From Dastarcus helophoroides (taxonomy: Eukaryota > Arthropoda > Insecta > Coleoptera > Bothrideridae): 64,000 bases of DNA. The position numbers were made by a program, and so were the translations under genes. Shown piece after piece: positions 12,425 through 24,100 of this stretch. Numbering within the stretch: position 1 is the stretch's first letter; each line of letters opens with the position of its first letter. The stretch is taken from assembly GCA_028583605.1 (NCBI GenBank), contig CM053328.1, forward strand, positions 29,619,578 through 29,683,577. The letters run 5' to 3'. Below the pieces are notes generated by a model, which searched no databases, was not told the DNA's origin, and saw only the letters and a list, made by a program, of their open reading frames with translations.

Positions 12425-13428
12425 CTGTAACAAAAATTAGCAACTACAAATGCAGTTAATTGAACTATGCAGTTCTTAATCAATAAACCTTAAGCAAACC
12501 TAAATATAGCTTTAAAAATAGTAATATAAGTTTTTAATCAGTTATAGTTTACGGGTTTACACAATAATCAAGAACAGGACTCTCGAACTAGAGATCTGCG
12601 ATTATTTCCTTTTTTATTATTCCGAGTTAATGCATTTTACATCAAATTATTTTTAATATAGACTCAATTTCAAATACCCTATTTTTTCCACTCTTAAAAA
12701 TATAGCTATATACCTGCCACAACAAATATTGATATTGACAAAAGGAAATTGTTACTTTACAGCTGCGGCTTCAATGCTCCCATTAAATAAATACCTTTAT
12801 AATTTAACTGTGTTTTTATTTCTTTAGTTATATATTATTTAGATTTTATTCTTTTCATATATAAATAAAATAATTTTTAAATATGCATGAACTGACTTCA
12901 TTCAGTTGTCCCTTTTCTGCATCCTAATTTATGAACTAATATAGAACTAAAAATCATCATTGAAATTTTAAAAGTGTTAAGATCTCTTAGAAATAATGGA
13001 TAATCTGGATGCATAGAAATATTCATTTAAATATGAGGTCATACACCCCTCATGTTGACAAAGGAGCATTGGTGCTTTCCGTTTTACCCCGGTTTATTAG
13101 TGCCAGGTCCAAATTCCAAATCATAAAAACCAGATGTCCAAAAATTTAGAATTACCCGAGAAAGTAAAAGACGAACCACCAGTATCGCTTGAATTCTTAA
13201 GGAAAGCCAATTCAGTGCTTCCTTTTTTTAATCAGTTATAGATTAATGTGGTTGATAGTGACAGTGGTGCTAGCGAAATACCTGTCTCATTATTATTAAA
13301 TACTAAGCGCGACCTCGTAAAGGGGTAAACAAAACTTTCATTTGGTGTTAGTGTTTTTTTTTTTGTTATTAACTTTGTGCGTGAAGTTAATGAGTATAGT
13401 TATAAACATTTAAGCAAACATTTTTATC
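12425..13428. other. Interval between ATR pseudogene and P-element, with 17-bp direct repeat
   Basis: The 17-mer tttttaatcagttatag occurs at 12531-12547 and again at 13225-13241. This would fit target duplications around an insertion of about 680 bp. The inserted stretch has no recognised ORF. The region 13242-13428 probably holds the left part of the P-element, but I could not define its terminal repeat. Confidence 0.35.
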
Positions 13429-13866
13429 ATGGTGTACTGTGCAGTGATGGGTTGTTCAAATAATAACAACAAAAAAAGCAAGAATTTTTCGGGATGTCGC
13501 TTTTTTAGAGTTCCAAAAAACAAACAAGTATGCGAACAGTGGATTCTGAAGTGCTATCAGCAACACACTTTCAATGTGAAAAATGCCAGGGTATGCTCAA
13601 TCCATTTTGTGGAAAGTGATTATTGTTTAAAAAATAAATTGTTAAAACCACCCCAAAATAAATGGAGGTTGAAAGACGATGCCGTGCCTTCCCTTCATTT
13701 GATAAAATCACTACCTGTACAGACATCTTCTCAGCAAAATCGTGCTATAAGAATGATAAAACGGCTTAATAATGAGCTAATAAGAGAGTCGTAAGTACAT
13801 TTTTTAAGTTTATAATTTCTTTTAGATTCAGTGTAAAAACGTAAACACTTTATGATGCACTATTTT

Positions 13867-14170
13867 CTGGATTCTGGATTCGTTGTGGGTTGCCTAAAAA
13901 TTTAGGCCAGCACTTAGGCCACCCTTTCCGGGCCCATTGTGCTATCCCCGTGATTGAGGTGTCCTTGGTCATTCATTCAGCCACCCAACCTTGTTGAGAA
14001 ACTGAAGAACGTCCCTTGGATGCGCCTCTCTCAAACTGGCCACACTAGGCCAGAAGTCCCCCAGCGTGGATCCTCTGATTGATGCTAGTGCCGGGCAGTG
14101 ACACATCACGTGCTCGACACTCTCATCTTCTTCTAAGCACCCTCTGCAGCTCGGGTCGTTTATGATTCCC
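13867..14170 (-). mobile_element. 5'-truncated non-LTR retrotransposon 3' end, with 15-bp target duplication
   Basis: Inserted in intron 1 of the P-element. The flanking 15-mer atgatgcactatttt occurs at 13852-13866 and 14171-14185, a clean target-site duplication. On the minus strand an ORF (stop at 13969) begins right at the truncation. It has the C-terminal C-x2-C ... E-x-V-E-H-V-x-C-H-C-PA motif found after reverse transcriptase in R1/I/Jockey-type LINEs. The 3' end carries a short gaatcca-type tail instead of poly(A). Confidence 0.85.
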
Positions 14171-16344
14171 ATGATGCACTATTTTATTGTCGCAGTCAAC
14201 AAGAACCTGGAATATCCAAAGTGGAAGCAGAAATACAACATAAAATTTCCAGTGCTGAGACACAGTATAATGAGACACGAGGTGAAGAATTAGAAAACTT
14301 CCCCAAGAAAATAACTATTTCCACTCAGACAACAAGGTAAAAAAATATAATTATTATTAAACCTTATTTATTTCAAAAAACATTTTTGTTTTAGTGAAAT
14401 TGATCTCATAGAACAAGTCAAAGTTCTTCAAGCCGAAAATATTCATTTAAAGAAATTACTACAAAAAGAAAAGGAAAAAAAGAAAAAACCCGAACAGGTG
14501 TTTACAGAAGGGTAACTTCGTAAATTAAAAACAAGCAAGAAAATTCAATGGAGTACTGAATATGTTGCTTCAGCTCTTTCCTTATATGCCGGTGGTGCAA
14601 GATCCTACCGTTTATTAAGGAAAAGAGGATACCCACTTCCTTTGGTCCCCACATTACGAAGATGGGCAAGCAAAATAAATATTTATCCAGGTAAGCAAAT
14701 TTGATTCACAAGTACGCATTTAGAATATGTTTGCTATTTATTTATCTATAACTTACAAATTGCTAATTTTAGTTTTAGGTTTATTGAATACTGTACTGTC
14801 GCTGATGAAAAACACCTCCTTATCAAAAATGGAAAAGTCTTGCGTACTACTTTTCGATGAAATGAAAATTCAAGCGTCCTATGATTATGATAAGACCCAA
14901 GAAGTATGTACAAGTTGTCATGGCTCGAGGAATATGTGGAAACTGTGTGGAAACTACGATCAAAAATTAACAAAACATCTATTTAAAATTATAACAAAGC
15001 TAGAAAATATTGGCTACCCGGTTTACGCTATAAATTGTGATTTAGGAGGTAGCAATAGGACACTTTGGAATTCTTTAAGTATTATCGAAGAAACGACGTG
15101 GTTTAGAAATCCAGTAAGCAAAAAAAAGAGTACATATTTTTGCAGATGCACCACATATGATTAAACTTTTAAGAAATCATTTTCTTGATACTGGATTTTC
15201 ATTAAATGGTAAATTAATAACGTCAAAACCACTTGTTGATTTGCTTCAAAGTACCCAGAGTTTAGATTTAAATATAGCTCATTAAATTAATTTTGGTTTC
15301 CGAACAGTAAAACGTGTCCAACGGCAAAAAGTCAAATTTGCGACCAAGTTGTTTTCTCATGCCATATCCAAAGCTATTTCAAGACTAGGTTTATTTGGTA
15401 TCTTCAAAACTGAAAAAAATTGGCTTGAATGTTCAGAGCTGCTAAAAGTTACCAATGACTGGTTTGATGTTTTTAATTACAAAGTTCCACAAAGCGACTC
15501 ACGAGACCATGTAAAAGCGTATGGTTTGGCTTTACCGGAGCAAAATCAAATTTTGGACAAAATGGAAAAAACCATGTATGAGCTAAAAAAAGTGGGGTTA
15601 AATACTTTGTTACCATTTCAGCGCTGTATAATTATTAGTATAAGATCTTTGAAACAACTTTTTATTGATATGCAGGCGTATTTTAATATAAAATATTTAC
15701 TTGCGCATAATTTAAACCAGGATTCTCTAGAAGGCCTTTTTTCTATTATACGAGCAATTGGACGTTTATATGATAATCCAACCGCATTACAATTTAAATA
15801 TAGGTTAAGAAATTACCTTATGGGGCGAAATGATGAAATAATTTCAGAATCAGCAAATATTGCTACCATTAGGGACGATCCAAACATTACTATTGCAAAT
15901 ATAAGTGGTAGTTCGAATCTAGATAAATACCTGTTAAACGATGTTGATGATTCTGAAATTGTTTATGGGCAAATGTTCGAATTTCCCAATTTACCTAACG
16001 ATTGTGAACACATTACTAGTATTCAGGAAGACGAACAAGCTGTTTAAGAATTGGAGTGGGATGGATTAGAAAATTTGGCTGGGTTCATTGCATTTAAGTT
16101 ACAAAAAAAAAGAAAAACTTGGTTACATTCCGGATAAAAATGAAGTGACATATTCTTGGGTAAACCATCTCTCTGAAGGTCTACTAAAACCAAACGCAGG
16201 TTTTTTAACCAAATGTAATGAACTTGATCATATTTTTAACAATTTTAATGGGAATTTATTAAAATTAAAAACACACTATTTAGAAACATTAGTAAAGTTA
16301 GCTCAATCGGTTAATGTAAGTACAGAAGCCAAGCATCTCTTCTT

Positions 16345-18427
16345 CGGAAAATGTAACTAGCGTCCCAAGCTTACTAATTACATCCGTAAGGAAGTATCTA
16401 GCGTCCCGTATTTGTTTCGGGTCCTACGTAAGAAGCGTCCCAACTACCTGCTCTTAATGGGACTAATGAATGGTAAAATAACTATACCAGATTTAAAATT
16501 TCCACATTGGAATTGCGGAAAGCATTCCAGCCATAGAAAAGACTACAAGCTTTAATTGTGGAAAGCCCTATAAGTATCTATTTAATTGCAATTTAATTAG
16601 TAAAGAAATTCCTAACGAGTGGTAGGGGTATAAAAACGTGGTTAGGAAATTTTAACTTCATTATAGTTTTTGGTTTCCTGCTTGTTTCACGTAGTGCATT
16701 GAATAGATAATATGGAAGTTACAACTAGTTTTAAAAATCGAAGTATCTTTGTGATAGACGGGTACAGATATCGGTTTCACAAAATGCTGGCAAATGATAT
16801 TGAACGTTGGACCTGCTCTACAAAAACTTGTAAATCGTTTTTAAAAATGAAGAAGAAGTCTTGTAAGGACCATTTCCACACAATCATGAAACTATCGAGG
16901 AAAGCGTTCTACAACGTTACAAACTAAGTAACAGCTTAAAACGAAAAGCTGTGGATGATGTCAGTGCAAGACCATCAAAATTAATCCATCTTTCGATCAA
17001 AGACGGAGGGACCGACTCACTCACCCAGAGGGATCTATCCACGATAAACTTATCTATCGTATATCAAGAGGAATATACACAACGCTCGGAGTTCCATGCA
17101 TGTGCAGCCAAAATCCATGGAAGCGACTCTTACTACCCTTTCGACTATGGAGATAAAAACCAACGCGGGTGAAGATTTTTTGATTGTGAACGATTTTCGA
17201 AATAACATTATTGGATTTGCTACAAAAAGAAATTTAGATGTGCTTTGTCGTGCATGTGATGTATATGTTGACGGTACCTTTAAAATTTGCCCCAAGTATT
17301 TTTACCAGTTATACACGTTTCACGCTTTGGTGAACCATTCCTATGTGCCTTTCGCTTTTTTTCTATTACCTGATAAATCTACGGAAACTTACAGTAATTG
17401 TTTAAAGAACTTAGTCGATAAATGTTCAAGTATTGGACTTTGTTTTTCCCCTGTAAATATATTCATTGATTTTGAAAAAGCCAACCACACAGCAGTGGAA
17501 TTAGTATTGCCAAATACAAATATAAGGGGGTGCCGCTTTCATCTTGGGCAAAGTTGATATAGAAAAATTCAGACGCTTGGCTTGAGTACAGAATACAAGT
17601 CCAAATCTGAAACTGCACTGTTTTTGAAATTATTTTTTGGACTTCCATTTTTACATCCTCGCCATGTGTCTGATATATTTACAGACCATTTAATGGCAAT
17701 TGCACCTAATGATACGAAAGTGACAGAATTTTGCGATTACGTGCTAGACACTTATATATCTGAACAAGCACCGTTTCCTCCCAAAATTTGGGCCGAATTT
17801 TCTTCTTCTACTAACAGAACAACAAATAATTGTAAATCTTTTCACTCTAAATTAAATAAGTTGTTCAATAGTCCGCATCCCAATATTTTCATATTTATGG
17901 ACGTATTAAAAGGAATACAAAATGAACGACTATTCAATTAAGAAGTAACTCTGTTAAACAGTCGAAAATTATGAGAGAAAAGGAAATGTTTTTAAGAACC
18001 AACATGAGTAGCTTACTTAGGGAAAGTATAACTGTTTTTGAATTTGTAAAAAGGGTTTCCTTTAAGTTTCTGCCAATGTAACTGCCCCCTATGTATGTAT
18101 AAATGTATGTATTTTTAATATATGTGCATTGTACAAGTTTATAATAAACTGTATCCTATATTGTTTTATTAACTTATACTTATTTTGACGTTGCAACTTC
18201 CAATTCCGATGAGTATAACCCTATCGAGAACAATACATATTTAAAATCTCCAGAATGTGTTCAAAAAAATAAATATTTGATACTTCGGGTAGGTACATAA
18301 TTAGGACGCTAGTTATACATACACTTATTTAATGAGGAGCGCGGACGCTTGTTACGTACCTATAATTTTTGTGCCGGGACGCTAGTTACCTAGTCAGGTA
18401 GAAATGGGACGCTAGTTACCCCGACCC
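16345..18427 (+). mobile_element. MULE (Mutator-like) transposon with FLYWCH finger, inserted in P-element
   Basis: Both ends carry gtaactagcgtccc (16353-16366) and its inverse gggacgctagttac (18406-18419); further inverted copies lie at 18390-18403 and near 18323, and partial copies just inside the left end. Flanks are tctcttctt and cctcttctt, an 8 of 9 bp target duplication as expected for MULEs. Coding remains: a FLYWCH zinc finger at 16712-16927 (FVIDGYRYRFHK ... W-x-C ... C ... DHFH). Then a MULE transposase core at about 17096-17941 with DVYVDGTFKICPKYFYQLY, FIDFEKA and GCRFHLGQSW-like blocks. Breaks include a TAA after the finger, a frame change near 17165, and TGA at 17554-17556 in place of the Trp codon after GQS. 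A non-autonomous relic. Confidence 0.85.
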
Positions 18428-18531
18428 CTCTTCTTTAGGTGCAAAATGTACTTTAAAATACGATTGTTAAATAGAGATATCAAAGAAAAATCTAAAATTG
18501 TTAAGAGAAAACTAACGAGTCATAAAATAAA

Positions 18532-21187
18532 TTAATAAAAGTTATTTAATTTTTTTTAACATAATGTATATTTATATAAAAATCTTATCCCCTGAATCCA
18601 AGAAAAAAAATAATGAATTTGGCGTGTCAGCTTTGACATGCTTGTCATTGATATGTATAAATTATTTGAACGAAGAGTATAAAACAATTCCTATGAACGA
18701 GAAGAAGAAACTTGTCGTTGAATTAATTTTTCTCGAAAACGAATTATGTCTTACTCTTTTACACTGAACTTAAGAGAAACTCGACCTACAATATGTATAA
18801 AAGTTATAAGGATTCGAGATTCCTAGGTTAAATTTTTCTCTAAAAAATGAGAGGTTTTTCTTTAATAAAATTTGAACTATTTGATCAATCATCCGACAAT
18901 AGAGCAATCCACGACCAACGGTCGTGGGGGTGCAATATATTTTTAACCATAAGTTTTGTGTAAAGAATCTGTGAAGAAATAATTATAGAGGTAATGTAGC
19001 TGATTTTAGCACATTTATTTCTTAAGATCGAAAATGGCTACTAAAGTTGGTAAGCGAATAAATTAAAAATTATGAAATACTTTTAATTGTTCGTGTTTAA
19101 GTAATGAAATAAATTTTAATGATTTATTTTTAATTTCAAAATAATATTTGTAGTTTTTAAAAATATAATTTTAAGGCAAGATATTAAAATTTTAGCGTTA
19201 ATTTTTTCAAAATATTTATTTAGATTTTATATTTCAAAAAAATTTATTGTCAATTTCTTTTTCTCAAACTAAAATAAAAAGTATTTTAAATTGTAAAAAT
19301 AATTTTCATTTTTTTTTAAATATACTTCTAATTTTAAGTCCTTAAAAACGTCAAACAATTTTTCTAACCGTTTTTATACGAATTTGTTTTATTATTGACA
19401 TGATAACGCGAAATAAACTTCCACATCGAAAACGTAATTAATGTGGTTAATAAAAAAATAAATTCCTGTTATTACACCAAAAAGTAATTTTTATGCCCCT
19501 ATTCCTTATTTAACTTTTTTGGCGAAGAAAGTATTTATATATTAGTTGTTTTTAAATTAACAACATTGGTTTATTTGCGCTCAGGTTTAAAACAATAATT
19601 ATTGATAATGAAGAAACCTTAGTTTTTTTCTATTTGTTACATGTATATGTAAATCAGTCTTCTCTTTTCAATTTAAATATTGTTTTCAAAATAATTATTC
19701 TTATTTTAAGCAATAACAAACATTAAAAAAGAATTCATATACACTTATACCTTAATTTAACACTTTATTAGTTATTACCTTATTATGGATTCTAAAACGG
19801 AAATTATTTCATAAAGAGAATATATATATTATTATATTAATGAAAAATAAAATTAGGGATTAAAGCACACTAAAAGATGGCCAAAAGATACCGAATATTA
19901 ATAAAAAACAGCTCTAAATAATGCTTTTCCATGCGGGCTGGCAGCATTTCTGTCACCAGCCGACGTCAGGTTTACGATACGCACAACGGATATGAAATTC
20001 GATCGGCAGGCGAGTTTATCTTCTTTAGTTATAGTGTCATGGTCTCAGATAGCTTCTCTCAGGATGGTTTACACTAGATATAGTATTATGTCAGAGAGAA
20101 CCGCACCCTTAATTTCAAAAATATATCGAACTAAGTTTTTAATTTCAACCTTCAAGAAGTCATAATTTCTAGAAAAAAAAATTGATATTGAAGTCAATAT
20201 TTTAGATAGTTATATTTTTGCAGAAACCAGATATTGATTTCATATTTGGAGTAGAAGAAATGTATTTTATGAAACTACCTCTTGCACAACTTTTATAAGG
20301 AAAAGAGGCAGAAATTTAGCAAAACCACTTGAAACTTATATTGCCAAATTTTCCTTTAAAATTTAAATACGGAATTTCGAGGAATCAGTCCGAACAAAAT
20401 ATTTAAATGTTATTTCAAAAACTGAATTCTAAAACGAAATTTTAAGAAATTGGTCGGCATTTTGAACTTAAATACAGATTTTTCATAAAAAAAGCCAAAG
20501 CATTATGATTAAGATGGATATTTTGAAAAACAAAATCAGAATTTCTGAAAGAAACTAAGTACGCTTCAGTTTTAGGTTGAAATTTTGCAAGCATTGTGCA
20601 AGCAATCTTTTCAGGTTTTTAGTCAGCCTTGAATTTTCTTGCCCAAAATGTGGTTCTACGGAAATTTGATGTTTCATATTGAACTGAACCAATTTTATTC
20701 TAATGAATGAAACTGTTGAAGCCGAATTACAAGTGTTATATGATCGATCATTGGGAGGCGTATATACTTCACTGTACAACACCAAAAGTAAAATATATTT
20801 TTTATTAAAACAACCTTATGCTATAAAAACTTAAACAAGCAAAAAATATAAATAAAAAACAGGGAAAAGTATACATGAGTGGTAGGTAAGTAGATACATA
20901 TTATATACCATGTTATACATAACAAATAAAAATATCAAACCATAAATGAAACATAAAAAGTATGAAGTCAGTGGTTATATAAAATATAGTCAATATAAAC
21001 ATTTTGGCGTACACAAAAAATTGATGAAAGTAATTTTAAAATTAAAACATTGACTGCCTAGTATATTTAAAATGACTATTTATCAGCTATAAACACAAAT
21101 TATAAAAGCTTCAGGATATAAATGAAACATAGAGATTAAAAGTAAATAACTTTCTTCTGTTTGTTTATATTTATGTGTATGTGCTAG
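18532..21187. other. Intergenic, AT-rich; MITE end and a hairpin
   Basis: No recognised gene. A perfect hairpin ccacgacc-aac-ggtcgtgg lies near 18909-18927. The stretch 20030-20113, ending gtcagagagaaccgcaccctt, resembles the right end of the MITE at 34446-34652. The words near 18580-18605 (cttatcccctgaatccaag) resemble the Penelope-like terminus. A 67-codon ORF at 18564-18767 has no family resemblance. Confidence 0.35.
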
Positions 21188-24100
21188 CTAGTACGTATGC
21201 ACAATATAATCTATGTAATACTCCAAAGAATTTCTGGGGTCGATAAAGGTACTTTGTGGAGAATGGGTCAACACCTTTACCACCAATACGTCTTCACTAG
21301 CTCTTGGCGTAAAATGGCTGACAAAGGTTACACTTGGTGGAGCGTCCCATCTTCTCGGATCGATGTTATGTTTGCAAGCGAGTTCTGTATTTTTTTTGTC
21401 AACTGGATAATATCTACGGACCTGCAAATATTCCAGTAAATACCTCCCGCAAGTAGATAAATCTAAAATTGTGATGATAATGAATAAATAAATAAATGAT
21501 GCGATAACGAAGGCTTCCACGGCCAGAGTCAATACAGGATATACTTCTTCCGGGATTGGACCTTGTCAAAGAACTACTAAAAGTGTTCGACGTTTCGCCC
21601 ACCATCGTAGGGGGCTTCTTCAGGAACAAAGAAAAGAGGAATATGAGGGAATATGCAAAAATGAAAAGGCCAATTTCAAAAATTTTGAAATCGGCCTTTT
21701 CATTCTTTCATTTTTGCATATTCCCTCATATTCCTCTTTTCATTTATTTTTCTTTTCTTTGTTCCTGAAGAAGCCCCCTACGATGGTGGGCGAAACGTCG
21801 AACACTTTTAGTAGTTCTTTGACACGATCCAATCCCGGAAGAAATAAATGATGTCAGTATCGCCAAAAGCAAGCGTTTTGTAAGTTCAACTATTTCCCTT
21901 AAGCTCTATATTAGAAATTGATATAGGTACAAATCTTGTCCTGTATTGGATGAAGGGCGTGTCTTGTGTTGTAGTCGGTTATATTTAGTAAAAACGCAAC
22001 CTGGGGTCCATGGATCCTTAAGGGATTCATGTCAAATTTTGACTTTCATTCTACATTTCAAGAAAAATGTTTGAAATAAAATCGAAATTTTGATTTTAGA
22101 AGTCAAAATTTCTACTTCAAAAATGATTTCTGAAAGTAGGTCGATTTTCCAAGTGATTAAACATTTTGAAAATGTACTGTGATGAGCGACCAGAACCAGT
22201 GATTGTATATAGTTTTTCAAAATTGTCGAATTTTGTTCATCTTTAAAAATTTTCGAAGAATAATTTACTTTCGATTTTCGGACCCAATTTGTCTACGTTG
22301 TGTTTAAAATTATTTTATTTCAATAAACTGTAACCCCAGTTCATAGAGTCGACAGGGAAGTGTTATCAAATTCAAACAACAATTGACCTCAACTTTTTAT
22401 TACAATTGGTCAAAAAATAAATCAACAAAATTTCAAGTTTGTGATTTTCAAGTGTTCTTAAACATAATACAACAAAATAAAAGTGAACCTGTTTGTTTCA
22501 ACTTGTTTAAATTTGCTGGACACAGATCTGAGAGAAATATTTCTTTAGAAACTTAAGAGAATTCATTAAGCACAAATAATCTGACATTCTTTGTCTAACT
22601 CTTTCGCTCGTATATGGTGCGTCGGTTATTAATTTCCCAAAGTTTATTTTAACCCTAATAATCGCAATATTTTCCCCAGCTGAGTCATTTAGTTTGTACT
22701 CGAAGGTTTTCAAACCAAATGCAGCTAACTTTGTACCTGATTATCGGTGGGCGTTCGCTGGTTAATTTGTACACAGAGGTTCTCAAACTATTTTCAGGTG
22801 TCTGTTTTTTATTCCCCAATTCTTGTGAGTTTTGTCGCTTCTTTATTCAAGCATTCGTCACGTAGCATACAGTTTTCTGTCAAAGCTTTGAGCTAACAAT
22901 ATCCAAAGGATAATGCTACGAGAAAATGGAGCTCAAGCTTGGAAATGAAGTTGTGATTTATCGTCATAAATCAAATTTTTTAAATGTTCATTCAATCTTA
23001 CTCATTTCTCGTCCTCTCACTCTTTCTTTCTTTCCTTTGTTAACTTGTTCCTTTGTTTGTTTTTCTGTTTTTCTCATACCAAACTCAATCACTCGAACTC
23101 AAACCAGTGTCATAAAATCGACTAGAAATATTGTTCAGATTTCGTAGAAACTTTCTGAGCAGAATTTTCCCTTCCAACACTACATCTAGTTCTACGGCTA
23201 CTAGTCTAATAGAAGGGGCGTTTTTCTGGCTTAGAAAGTGGCTTGACTTAGCCCAAAAAAAACATTTAAATTAAAATTAGAAACTGGCAAGAAATTCCCA
23301 TTTCTTTCGTCAAAACATTTCCCTAACGAGAGCTGATGCTGATACTGCTCGTTCACCTACGTTAGTACTCCCCATTTGTCAACAGATCTATAAGGCTCTC
23401 TTTGGGCCAGGTTGTCTTGTCCTATATTTTTGGGATTCAAGCAACCTACGAAGGAGAATCTGCGAATGAGGTAGCACTAGGTCAATACACCAAAACAAGA
23501 ACTAGGTAAGAGCTCATTGTGGCTTATGCTTCTAGGATGTTAAGGTGTACAATGCCCACGTTTCTAGAACTTGCAGAACATCATCAGTAAAACCCAAATA
23601 TATGTGTCTGCTGCCAGTTACCGGACCTTTGTGGCGATGGGTATAAATTATTTTGGAACCCCTGGAAACTCAGCTTCCAACAGCAGAACACTAACATCGA
23701 CCTTAAGGAAATGAAAATGTTTGTATGAAACGAATGCGCTTTATTTCCTTTTCGTTTTCTTGTCTTTGTATTTTTATTTTGTTTCCCTTTTTGAAACTGA
23801 GACTGGTAGTTGCACCAGTCAACGGTAGGGTTCTTGGCCCTATAATAATTTTCTAACGACTTTCTCATTCATTCGGTTTGTTGTGGAATTTTAAATTCAT
23901 TTCTTTTTTATGGTTTGTACGCCCCCCCAACCCCATATTGATTTTAGGAAAAGTTAATTAAATCATATAAGAGCGAAAAACCATCAAATAAAATCATCGG
24001 ACAATTTAAATTGTACTTGCCTACTTATTTCGTAGCAAACATCACACAAATGGCACAAGAACTTCACGTTGAACAGAAAAGTGTTTTTTTTTTGTTCATT

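Larger units (their letters stand above)
13429..18531 (+). pseudogene. P-element transposase with THAP domain, broken by mutations and insertions
   Basis: A cut-and-paste P-superfamily transposase. Exon 1 (13429-13790) encodes an N-terminal THAP zinc finger (C-x4-C ... C-x2-H, and the terminal AVPS motif). Exon 2 is 14196-14336. Exon 3 (14395-14690) has a Lys/Leu coiled coil. Exon 4 starts at 14779. It carries the P-transposase blocks LLFDEMKI, ADAPHMIKLLRNHFLDTG and, near 15720, NQDSLEGLFS. After the MULE insertion the frame resumes at 18428 (LFFRCKMYFKIRLLN) and ends TAA near 18529-18531. Lesions: TAA at 14513; frameshift in an A-run near 15120; TAA at 15283 and 16045; frameshift near 16100. 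A LINE sits in intron 1 and a MULE in the last exon. No terminal inverted repeats were found. Confidence 0.85.
21548..21841. mobile_element. Foldback element with a hammerhead-like motif in each arm
   Basis: A long inverted repeat: the left arm starts ttccgggattgga at 21548 and the right arm ends tccaatcccggaa at 21841. The arms run to about 21680 and share nearly all bases, apart from a small insertion near 21740 in the right arm. The centre is an AT-rich loop around 21685. Each arm contains one copy of the CTGAAGA ... GGGCGAAACGTC motif, pointing outwards. It lies in the large intron just upstream of exon 2 of the PARP-like gene. Confidence 0.8.

Noticed and set aside
18564..18767. 67-codon ORF after the P-element
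   Set aside because: No recognisable family; it starts in sequence resembling a Penelope-like terminus.
22926..23147. 73-codon plus-strand ORF with hydrophobic stretch
   Set aside because: No homology recognised; likely chance in T/C-rich DNA.
23584..23868. 94-codon minus-strand ORF, Lys/Asn-rich
   Set aside because: No family resemblance, promoter or splice context; could not be supported.
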